From Petunia secreta (taxonomy: Eukaryota > Streptophyta > Magnoliopsida > Solanales > Solanaceae), in assembly GCA_029990175.1 (NCBI GenBank), contig JARKIP010000053.1:16634001-16698000 (forward strand): a DNA stretch of 64,000 nucleotides, written 5' to 3'. Positions 55,690 through 64,000 of the stretch are shown piece by piece (position 1 is the first letter of the stretch; every line of letters begins with the position of its first letter). The translations under genes were made by a program, and so were the position numbers. A model generated the notes under the pieces. That model did not search any database and had not been told where the DNA came from. It saw only the letters and a program-made list of their open reading frames with translations.

Positions 55690-57300
55690 ATGGTGAGAAC
55701 GCGCGCGGATGTTCAGCGAGAGGCAGAGGAGCCAGCGGTCGCCCCTATGCCTGCTACTCCACGAGGTGGTGGTGTTGGCCGAGGTAGAGGTTGTGGTCGA
55801 GGCAGAGGTAGAGTTGCCCAGGCCACGAGGATGGTGGATCATGTTGATCCTACTGCAGAGGTTCCGGTAGTGCCAACTTTTGCTGGGCAGGGGGAGCAGG
55901 GCTTATTCGTTCGCCCCGCACTTCATGACGCTTTTATGAGATTCTTAGCGACGCAGATGCCCTAGGGACCTCCTATTCCTCAGGTTCCCGTAGATGCTCA
56001 TATTCCTCAGGCTGTTGTAGATGCTCCTATTCCTCAGGTTGCTGTAGATGCTCCTATCCCTCAGGCTGTCGTAGATGCTCCTATCCCTCAGGCAGCGATA
56101 GATATTGGTTCTCAGGTTCAGGGAGCCCCCATTCTAGCTCCACATGTAGCCCCAGCAGTTCATGTTCCAGGTGGTTATGTTCCAGAGGTAGCAGGTGGTG
56201 TACCTCCGGTTGCTCAGGCTAGTCAGCCAGTCTAGGTAGCAGGTCAGGTTGATGATCCGACAAGGTTGCATTATTTTACCCGACTTAGTCCTCCGAAATT
56301 CTCTGGTCAGAAATCAGATAAGCTTAAGCCTCGTGAGTTTCTTGATCAATGTCAGCGTATCATAGAGGCCCTTGGATATCTTGAGCAGTATGGAGCTGAT
56401 TATACTGCCTTCCAGCTTGAGGGTCCGGATTTAGCTTGGTGGACCGCACTCCAATCAGCTAGGCAGGGCTTATCTAAGCTGACCTGGAGTGAGTTCTCCC
56501 ATCGATTCATGGAGAAGTTTTTCCCTCGCAGTCAGCAGGATGAGAAGAGGAGACAGTTTGAGAGGATTGGACAGGGTAACCTGTCAGTCACGGAGTACGA
56601 TTTTTTTTCAGAGATGTCCAGCTATGCTCCAGATCTCGTGCAGGAGCCCTCTGAGAGGGTCAGACGTTTTATTGATGGGCTTTCTCCTTATTTGCGGTCC
56701 CAGATGGCTCGTGAGATTTAGGCTGGTACTCTATTTGATGTCGTTGTTGATATTGCCAGGAGGTATGAGGCCTATCATAGATTGGAGATGGAGGAGTTAG
56801 AGCGGGAGAGTAAGAGATCTCGTAGTCCAGGGCATTCTAGTACCTCATATGGAGGTAGGAGTTATCAGCAGCAGAGTAGGCCTCCTGTCAGACCAGCTCA
56901 GTTTCCAGCGCGTGGTTCTCAGAACGCGCCTACTTCTTCTCAGGGTCAGTTTGAGTTTCGCCCGCGAGATCAGTCTCAGTTTGATCAGCGTAGATTTTCT
57001 CCAGGGTGCTTTATCTGTCAGGATCTAGGGCATCATAAGAAGGATTGCCCTTATCTCCATCAGCAGGGTAGTAGCCGTTTTTTCCCTCGCCTTCCAGCAC
57101 CTATGCAGCAGCAACCTCAGGGTTCCCCTCCAGGGTCTCAGCCAGTTAGAGGTGCACCACCACCCGGTAGAGGTCGTGGGCGTGGTCCTAGTGGTCTCTC
57201 TAGAGGTGGTCGTCAGGGTAGCGGCTCAGCTCAGCCGCAGAGACAGCTATATGCACTGCCGGCCAGACAGGATGCCGAGGCATCCCTAGCTGTTGTTACA
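55690..57300 (+). pseudogene. G4 gag (capsid-like and CCHC knuckle)
   Basis: It starts at ATG 55690 with an Arg/Gly-rich N-terminus (GRGRGCGRGRGR). Then come tandem DAPIPQAVV-type repeats (about 55970-56100) and the gag capsid region (about 56266-56780: PPKFSGQKSDK, RFMEKFFPRSQQDEKRRQFE, GTLFDVV). An ELERESKRSR linker follows, then a CX2CX4HX4C knuckle (CFICQDLGHHKKDC, 57007-57048). Gag packages element RNA. All three stops in this frame are TAG (55963, 56233, 56719), each at a place where Gln fits the repeat or the family; otherwise the frame is unbroken into protease. Confidence 0.92.
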
Positions 57301-58056
57301 GGTATTTTATCTGTTTGTGGTCGAGATGCATATTCTTTGGTGGATCCGGAGTTTATATATTCATATGTATCTCCTTATTTTGCTTCGGGCTTTCATGTTG
57401 ATTATATGCGTCTTCGTGATCCATTCTGTGTTTCTATTTCTATTGGAGACATTATAATTGTGCATCGAGTTTATCCAGCTTGTACCATATCTTTTGGGGG
57501 TCGTGAGACACTAGTAGATCTTCTAATTCTAGATATGGTTTATTTTGATGTTATTATTGGCATGGATTGGCTGGCGTCGTGTCATGCCACATTAGATTGT
57601 CATGCCAAGTATCTTCAGTTTTCTCTTCCTTGTTCGGCACCGGTGGTGTGGCAGAGCTCTTATTTGCCACCCATAGGGCTTGTTATTTCTTTCCTGATGG
57701 CAAAGCGGATGATGGATAAAGGGTATTCAGCATATCTTGCCATGGTTCGAGATACCGCTGTGGAGATTCCATCTCTTGATTCTATTCCTGTCGTTAGGGA
57801 GTTCCCTGACGTGTTTCCAGATGATTTGCCAGGACTTCCTCCTGATCGAGAGATCGAGTTTGGCATTGATATTGTGCCAGGGACTCAGCCAGGGTTCATC
57901 AGGCCGAGTATTTCTCCGTGGGGTGCTCCTGTTCTATTCGTGAAAAGGAAAGATGGGACTATGCGGATGTCTATTGATTATCGTCAGCTAAATAAGGTCA
58001 CCATCAAGAACAAGTACCCGCTGCCTCACATTGATGATTTGTTTGATCAGTTGTAG
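57301..58056 (+). pseudogene. G4 protease and start of reverse transcriptase
   Basis: The aspartic protease region shows LVDPEFIY (Asp at 57343), where D-S/T-G is expected, so the active site is altered. LIILDMVYFDVIIGMDWL-type sequence follows (VIIGMDWLA, about 57553). The RT start has FPDVFPDDLPGLPPDREIEF, SPWGAPVLFVKRKDGT and SIDYRQLNKVTIKNKYPLP. The frame is continuous with gag from 56782 and ends at TAG 58054-58056. Confidence 0.9.
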
Positions 58057-59100
58057 GGTGCCAAATTCTTTTCTAAGATCGATCTGTGATCTGGTTATCA
58101 TCAGCTAAAGATTCGCGAGTCAGATATCTCAAAGTCTGCTTTTAGGACTCGTTACGGCCATTATGAGTTCCTAGTTATGTCTTTTGGGCTGACTAATGCC
58201 CCTGCAGCCTTTATGGATCTCATGAACCGGGTGTTTAAGCCATTCCTTGATTCCTTTGTCATTGTCTTCATTGATGATATTCTTATTTATTCTCGTAGCC
58301 GCGAGGAGCATGATTATCATCTGAGGGTGGTTCTTCAGACCCTCCGTGATCATAAGCTGTATGCCAAGTTCTCGAATGTGAGTTTTGGCTTGATTCTGTG
58401 GCATTTTTGGGTCACGTGGTATCTAGTGAGGGTATCAAGGTTGATCCGAAGAAGATTGAAGCTGTGCAGAAATGGCCTCGTCCTACCACACCGACGGAGA
58501 TTCGCAGCTTCCTTGGATTGGCAGGTTATCATCGGAGGTTTATGGAAAAGTTCTCTACTATTGCAGCTCCCCTGACTCGCCTGACGCAGAAGGCGGTTCA
58601 GTTTCGATGGTCCGATGAGTGTGAGGCTAGCTTCCAGAAGCTTAAGGACTTAGTGACTTCAGCTCCAGTGTTATCCCTTCCTTCGGGCACCGGTGGATTC
58701 GTAGTTTATTGTGATGCATCTCGTGTGGGCCTTGGTTGTGTTCTTATGTAGCACAAAAAGGTAATTACTTATGCTTCCAGACAGTTGAAGCCGAATGAGA
58801 AAAATTATCCGACTCACGATTTAGAATTGGCAGCTGTGGTCTTCGCTTTGAAGATATGGAGGCATTGTCTTTATGGCGAGCTTTGTGAGGTGTATACGGA
58901 TCATAAGAGTCTGCAGTATCTTCTTTCTCAGAAAGATCTTAACGGGGCGACAGTGGAGGTGGCTTGAATTAATTAAAGATTATGACCTCACCATCCACTA
59001 TCATCCTGGGAAGGCGAACGTAGTAGCAGATGCTTTGAGCAGGAAGTCCATGGGCAGCATGGCTTTTCTTTATGCTGACAGGAGACCATTAGCCTAATAA
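58057..59100 (+). pseudogene. G4 reverse transcriptase core and RNase H
   Basis: After TAG (58054) and TGA (58087), the palm shows FGLTNAPAAFMDLMNRVF and the active site FIDD (58267-58278). A one-base loss near 58375 shifts the frame to AFLGHVVS and the connection region (PTEIRSFLGLAGYHRRF). RNase H follows with YCDAS, HDLELAAVVFALKIWRHCLY and YTDHKSL, giving the three expected acidic residues. TAG at 58749, a one-base gain near 58945 and TAA-TAA at 59095-59100 break it. The intact enzymes would copy RNA into cDNA and remove the template. Confidence 0.92.
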
Positions 59101-60639
59101 TTGCAGTCCCTTGGCGACTTTGGCGTGAGATTTCTTCTTCCAGACTCCAGTCGAGTCTTAGCATGTATTGCAGCTCAATCTTCCTTAGTCAATCAGATTA
59201 AGAGAAGGCAGTTCGAGGATCCTGATCTGCAGGAGTTGCGTGGTCGTGTCCTAAGTGGAGGAGTTCCCTCCTTCGAGCTTGATTCAGATGGAATTCTTCG
59301 GTTTAATGGTCGACTCTGTATTCCTGATGTTGGGGATATGAGGCCGTCAGTGCTCGGTGAAGCTTATAGCTTGCGTTATTCCATTCATCCTGGTATTACA
59401 AAAATGTATCAAGACCTCTGAGAGCTATATTGGTGGAAGGGGATGAAGAAAGATGTATTTGATTATGTATCTCGTTGCTTGAACCGTCAGCAGGTTAAGT
59501 TCGAGCACCGGAGACCAGCAGGGTTAGCCCAAGTATTGCCCATTCCCGAGTGGAAGTGGAAGCACATCACAATGGATTTTATAGTTGGTCTACCAAAGAC
59601 CCTGCAGCGCCATGATTCAGTATGGGTCATTGTCGACAGACTGACTAAATCAGCTCATTTTATCCTTGTAAAGACTACTGATTCAGCTCAGAGACTGGCT
59701 CGGATTTTCATTCAGCAGGTGGTTAGATTGCATGGTACTCCTGTATCTATTATCTCAGATCGTGGTTCCCAGTTTACCTCTCAGTTCTGGCAATCTTTTT
59801 AGAGAGAGTTGGGGACCTAGGTGCAGCTTAGCACAGCATTCCATCCTCAGACTGACGGTCAGTCCGAGCGGGTTATTCAAATTTCAGAGGACATGCTGAG
59901 AGCTTGTGCATTTGACTTCGGGGTTTACTGGGATGATCATTTGACGTTAGCAGAGTTCTCTTATAATAATAGCTACTAGTCTTCCATTCAGATGGCTCCA
60001 TTTGAGGCCTTATATGGTCGTCGATGTCGTTCTCCTATTGGCTGGTTTGAGTCTCGAGATGTCGAGGTAATGAGTTCAGATATGGTTCGTCAGACTCTTA
60101 ATGTTGTTCGTGTTATTCAGGATCGTTTACAAACCGCCCAGAGTAGGCAGATTTCATATTCGAACCGGAGGAGCCGAGAGTTAGAGGTCGAGGTCGGGGA
60201 GATGGTATTTCTGAAAGTGTCACCGATGCGAGGTGTAAAGAGATTTGGTAGGAAAGGAAAGCTTAGTCCCAGGTTCATTGGCCCTTTTCGTATCGAGAAG
60301 CGTATTGGTAAGGTAGCTTATCGGCTCGACTTGCCAGCTTCTATGCTAGTTCACCCAGTTTTCCATGTATCGATGCTCCGGAAGTGTATCCCAGATCATT
60401 CCGAAGTGATCGAATTAGACCCTGCTCAGCTAGATTTGAATCTAGCTTACGAGGAGTTCCCAATTGCTACAATTGCGCGTGATGTCCGAAAACGTCGTTC
60501 GAAGCAGATTCCGATGGTTCGAGTGCGATGGAATAATCGTCCTCGTAAGGAGGAAACTTGGGAGCTTGAGTCCAGTATGCGTGAGAGGTATCCTTACCTC
60601 TTCGACGATTCAGGTTCGAACTTGGTCTTTAAAGCCTAA
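59101..60639 (+). pseudogene. G4 integrase with chromodomain-like tail
   Basis: The N-terminal zinc-binding part is partly eroded (HPGITKMYQDL, then CLNRQQV where CxxC is usual). The DDE core shows MDFIVGLP, ISDRGSQFTSQFW and TDGQSERVIQ. Then come PFEALYGRRCRSPIGWF, the GPF module (SPRFIGPFRI, HPVFHVSMLRK) and a chromodomain-like tail (RVRWNNRPRKEETWELE, YPYLFDD). Stops: TGA 59419, TAG 59800, 59818 and 59977. From 59992 to 60639 the frame is fully open. It is closely related to G1's integrase. Confidence 0.93.
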
Positions 60640-60730
60640 AAGTTCTTATCATTGTATATGATTTTGGTTTCTTAGTAAATATCATTAAAAAATTGGTGTA
60701 AGCATTCTCATTAGAGGTGTGAAATCTATT

Positions 60731-60779
60731 TTAGACTCTTGCTCGTTCGAGGACGAACGAGAGTCTAAGTGGAGGAGAA
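60731..60779 (+). promoter_or_regulatory. G4 pre-PPT hairpin and polypurine tract
   Basis: This is the longest form of the hairpin: inner arms CTCGTTCG (60742-60749) and CGAACGAG (60754-60761) around AGGA, with outer arms TTAGACTC and GAGTCTAA (60731-60768). The purine tract GTGGAGGAGAA follows. Confidence 0.9.
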
Positions 60780-62846
60780 TAAATTGACCTCAGTCAGTCG
60801 TTTCGGAAGTTAGGACTCCGATTGGCGTGCCGATAATTTTAAAATATTCGTAAGGTCCAGTAGGACCTCTCTGTAAAATTTGAGCTACATCAGACCTTGC
60901 TTGGTAGGCATCGGAAGAAGGTTTCAGTTTTTATTGTCGATAAATATTAAAAAGAGACTTTTGAGCTCGGTTTTGGCGAATGAGCTCCGATTCAAAATCC
61001 GAAAGCGCCGTTAGGTTCGTATGATTATTTCTGACTTTTGTGATTTTTTGAAAGTGAATTTCGATATTGTTCGGCTAGTTTCCGCTAAAATGCCGAAAGT
61101 TAAATAATTTGACCTTTTTCCTTTAAATTCGCATCTTGAGTTTTGGGAGTCCGATTTGAGATCCGTCTTCGCGAGTATGTTACATATATTTTGTATAACT
61201 TACTTGAAAAATTTGTTATCATTTCGACTTATCTAGGGTTTCATTTTAATTTTAATCGTCGTAGGGAATTCACTAAAAAAAATTAAAATTTGCAAAGTCG
61301 GTTTGCTAAAGGATTTAATCCCTTAGCAGTAGTAAGTTATGTATACAACCAGAAACATACGAGCAAAGCGGAGAAAAGAAAGAGGAAAAAAGGGAAAAAG
61401 AGGTGGAAAAACAGTGGAATTTCTACCCCAAATCTCCAGGTAATGATGTTAAAACATTATCTTAGCTTATTACGCGTGTTTGAATATATTTTTACGGTAA
61501 AAATAGAGATATTAGAATTCGCCTTAATGACTTAAATTGATAGTTTAAAGGGTCAATTGGCCCCCGATGATGGAAATGATTATATATTCGTACTCAGTGA
61601 GTTATGGGCAACATATAAATGTAATTTATTTAGGGTTTGTTATGGGATTTTGAACCCTGTACATAGGTCTGGCCTGTGTATTGCGTATGCGAATAGGGAA
61701 TCAGGTTCCTAACTGGATTGGCAGTTAATCCAAAGAAAAAAACAGTTGTTGAGTAGCAGGGCTAGCTTTAGAATAAGGTAAGTGTTTATATCCATTTCTT
61801 TGGAGGCACTTGGCCTCGTGGATTTTCTGCCACGTGTTCCTTACGTGTGTAGCTGCTGATAGGCATACTCATTACGCATTAGCTTTGGATTTACATTCTA
61901 TATTATATGTTATGTCCTGTTGTTGGTATTGCATTGAGGATCTGAGCATTGTACTTTGGCTGTGAGTTGACATATACTTCCCGGCAGTCGATGAGAGGCC
62001 CGCGCCGGTGAAGGGTTATCATTGCATCATATTGAGGGTAGGAGGATTCCGCCCTCGGAGCAGGAGGATTCCGCTCCATCGCATCATATTGAGGGTAGGA
62101 GGATTCCGCCCTCGGAGCAGGAGGATTCCGCTACATCGCATCATATTGAGGGTAGGAGGATTCCGCCCTCGGAGCAGGAGGATTCCACTCCATTCATTTG
62201 GCACATGTGACCCTTTGCATCTCATTTCATTTCATTTCATTCCATTTCATTTCATACTATTGTGTAGATTTTCTATACATGACTACTGTTCTTCTTATAT
62301 GTGCATTGCTTATTTGTTGATTGTTGTCTGGTTCTGTTTCCTTGACTAGCATATCTATTTTTCGAGGTTGCTAGTTTGTTTACACTTATTGAGTCCTTAT
62401 GACTCACCCCCTATTTGTCCTTGTGTTTTCTTTTCGTTCGGCAGATTCTGCTCTATGACCCAGCCAGTCACACCGTGATTGAGGAGTAGTACGTTCTCAG
62501 CTGTCTACGGTGAGCCATCCTGTTCATTGCGGCCACCAACATCAGATATTACAGTTTTCCTTACTTTTGCTCTCTTCGGGAGGTGTGTATATCTTTTGGC
62601 CTTCTTATATGTCTGATCTGGAAACCTTTAAACTTGTGTATTCTGGGTAGTTAGTTGTTTTGTCCAGACAGTTTGTATATATGTCTATCCTTGAGAGTTA
62701 TTTTATGTTGTTAAGGTCATGTTTAATTCTATTTTCAAGGTAATTTTGCGCCGTTTATATCGATTTTGTCTATAGGGTTCACCCGACAGGTCTAGGAAAG
62801 GTGGTCGGGTGCCCGCACGGCCTAGCCAAAAATGCGGGTCGTGTCA
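60780..62846 (+). repeat. G4 3' LTR (2067 bp)
   Basis: The first bases are TAAATTGACCTCAG where the 5' LTR has TGAAACGACCTCGG, so the canonical TG end is mutated. It ends GGGTCGTGTCA before TTAAG. It has three 57-bp units (62021-62191). A stretch found in the 5' LTR near 54225-54295 is missing, at about 61720. Confidence 0.92.
62021..62191 (+). repeat. 57-bp tandem repeat in G4 3' LTR (3 units)
   Basis: Units at 62021, 62078 and 62135, each starting AT(T/C)GCATCATATTGAGGGT. Fewer units than in the 5' LTR. Confidence 0.93.
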
Positions 62847-62851
62847 TTAAG

Positions 62852-62947
62852 ACTTCATATCCGAAACGCAGGAACGATCTGACTAGAAAGTCCCTGACTT
62901 CATACTCGCTCTAACCAAACAAAAAGTAGCATTTCTACATGAAATCA
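62852..62947 (-). repeat. Remainder of copia 5' LTR after G4
   Basis: It follows the second TTAAG of G4. Its length brings the split LTR to about the size of the left copia LTR, and it ends in CA (62946-62947). Sequence similarity to the left LTR here is weak, so this rests mainly on position. Confidence 0.5.
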
Positions 62948-63555
62948 TTATTAATTCTCAGTAAGGATGCTTGGTTATCTCATATTTAATCTCCGAGTAA
63001 GTAATACAACAATTATTTTTATATCATGCTTAATCTGGTATGAGATAATACATCAATTACCATACAACTAATATTGATATTATTCATACAAAGAAGGCCA
63101 AATACATAGGTATCCCCTTAACCTTGTCACCATTTTTCACTTGAACACCTCAACCAAGGTTATGGCCTAGTAGACACCCAATGTAAGTACAAAATGTATC
63201 TATTAAGCACTTCGAGCTGACATGGCACAAGTAGTGTTTACACTTCTTTTTAAGCGCGTGAAACATGCCAAAAAACAGCCCACTCTTTCTCTCTCCCACC
63301 TCATCTTCTTCCTCCTTTGCCTCCCTCTCCATTCTGCTATTTTTGGCCAAACATATACATTAAGCCTGACTTGTTCCACTTTTAGATATTGCTGGTTTAA
63401 GGGACCACAGACATAAAGTGTTAAGAGCTTAACAAAATATACATACGTTTACGTTTGAGAAATAGAATGCAAAAAAGAACAATATGTGTGTTAGTAAAAC
63501 TGTATATATCTAACAATTTTGAATTGATTGGATTAATTAGATAAATAAACCCTCA
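62948..63555. other. AT-rich intergenic DNA, no gene seen
   Basis: No coding region is supported. About 63090-63300 (CACCATTTTTCACTTGAACA, GAGCTGACATGGCACAAGT) reads like a dispersed plant repeat, but I cannot name it or find its ends. Confidence 0.5.
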
Positions 63556-63573
63556 TGAACATTAATCTAAACC

Positions 63574-63660
63574 CCACTCGAGGTAGGGGTATGATTTGCA
63601 TACATATTTCCTTTCCCAGACCCACTTATGGGAATATACTGGGTTTTTTGTTGTTGTTGT
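63574..63660 (+). mobile_element. 5'-truncated SINE (TS/SolS type)
   Basis: GAGGTAGGGGTATGATTTGC, CCCAGACCCACTTATGGGA and TACTGGGTT followed by TTG repeats match the 3' part of the tRNA-derived TS SINEs of nightshades. It is flanked by perfect 18-bp direct repeats TGAACATTAATCTAAACC (63556-63573 and 63661-63678). About 87 bp remain, so the polymerase III boxes at the 5' end are absent. SINEs of this type depend on LINE enzymes. Confidence 0.88.
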
Positions 63661-63678
63661 TGAACATTAATCTAAACC

Positions 63679-64000
63679 AAACCATTACTTATTCCGATCT
63701 TTCAAATGATTTAGGGCCATATGGGTTTTGCCTTCCATGTAATCTCCATGCTAAAAAAATAAAGTATTGTGATTGAAGAAAAAGGAGACAACTCTGTGTA
63801 TTTAAAATAATTAAATGAGGTAATCGTTTGGCTTTTCTCCCTTTGTATCCAGGCTATAATTGTAAGCTTGTGTGAAGTGAAAAAAAAGAGCTAATTATGG
63901 TAATTTAAGTAGATTAATGGGGTCATTCTGTTAATCTTCCCATGTGTTAGGTAAATGTTTGGGGTTCTAAATTGAAGTAGGTGATGGTTTAGCGTGAAGT
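63679..64000. other. Intergenic, nothing recognised
   Basis: AT-rich sequence without supported genes or repeats. Confidence 0.6.

Larger units (their letters stand above)
53265..62846 (+). mobile_element. Ty3/gypsy element G4, autonomous type but decayed, with target duplication
   Basis: 5' LTR 53265-55496, primer-binding site at 55498, gag-pol 55690-60639, hairpin and polypurine tract 60731-60779, 3' LTR 60780-62846. Perfect 5-bp target duplication TTAAG (53260-53264 and 62847-62851). Domain order gag, protease, RT, RNase H, integrase, chromodomain-like tail places it among Tekay/Del chromoviruses. LTR ends match G3, so G4-like elements are the likely source of proteins for G2 and G3. Stops and two frameshifts inactivate this copy. 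Confidence 0.95.
48521..62947 (-). mobile_element. Ty1/copia element, decayed, right LTR split by G4
   Basis: Minus-strand element. The 3' LTR is 48521 to about 48766. The internal region is 48767-53103 with gag, integrase, RT and RNase H in copia order. The 5' LTR starts (on the plus strand) at 53104, is interrupted at 53265 by G4, and plausibly finishes at 62852-62947. That would give about 257 bp against about 247 bp for the left LTR. The LTRs have diverged strongly and no clean 5-bp target duplication was found (ATTAA left, TTATT right). It is the oldest LTR element in this half. Confidence 0.8.

Noticed and set aside
1..64000. tRNA, rRNA or intact host protein-coding genes
   Set aside because: No cloverleaf, rRNA block or multi-exon host gene could be supported; all recognisable domains belong to transposons.

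Overview
The window is repeat-dense plant nuclear DNA. I find no intact host gene. The best lineage clue is a 5'-truncated SINE near the right end (63574-63660) with the 3' sequence and TTG tail of the TS/SolS SINEs, between perfect 18-bp target duplications. Together with the Tekay/Del-type Ty3 families, this suggests a nightshade (Solanaceae) genome. That is inference from recognised families, not a database match.

Layout. 1-3962: 3' end of a Ty3/gypsy element (G1), inserted into a reverse-strand L1-type LINE (copy 1, 3963 to about 8960). About 8960-11880: short repeats and two Stowaway MITEs. About 11885-46985: one Mutator-like element (MULE) of about 9 kb, expanded to 35 kb by nested insertions. 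Its left terminal region is broken by LINE copy 2 (12016-28933), and that LINE is itself broken in ORF1 by Ty3 element G2 (12269-21921, reverse strand). The MULE body (28934-37443) carries a decayed DUF1985/Ulp1-protease gene (+) convergent with a decayed MuDR-type transposase gene (-). Ty3 element G3 (37449-46777, target duplication AAAAG) sits upstream of the transposase, and the MULE right terminal region follows it. About 47150-48350: mitochondrial-looking DNA containing a Ty3 integrase scrap. 48521-62947: a reverse-strand Ty1/copia element whose right LTR is split by Ty3 element G4 (53265-62846, target duplication TTAAG). 62948-64000: intergenic DNA with the SINE.

How the parts relate. 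G1 and G4 carry recognisable chromovirus polyproteins. G2 and G3 share LTR parts with G4, but their internal regions keep only a gag remnant and no RT or integrase in the expected place. They look like one non-autonomous family that would need proteins from a G4-like relative. All the Ty3 3' termini have a small hairpin with an AGGA loop just before the polypurine tract.

The most unusual object is G2. It carries two successive 3' termini: an old tract plus about 320 bp of the G3/G4-type U3, then a second hairpin, a second polypurine tract and an unrelated U3 beginning TGTTACACCCC. Both of its LTRs are hybrids of this foreign U3 with the family's own R/U5. This looks like a retroelement that swapped its promoter region by template switching and then transposed. 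I see no sign of a new defence, metabolic or regulatory gene system. Boundaries and similarities were judged by eye.
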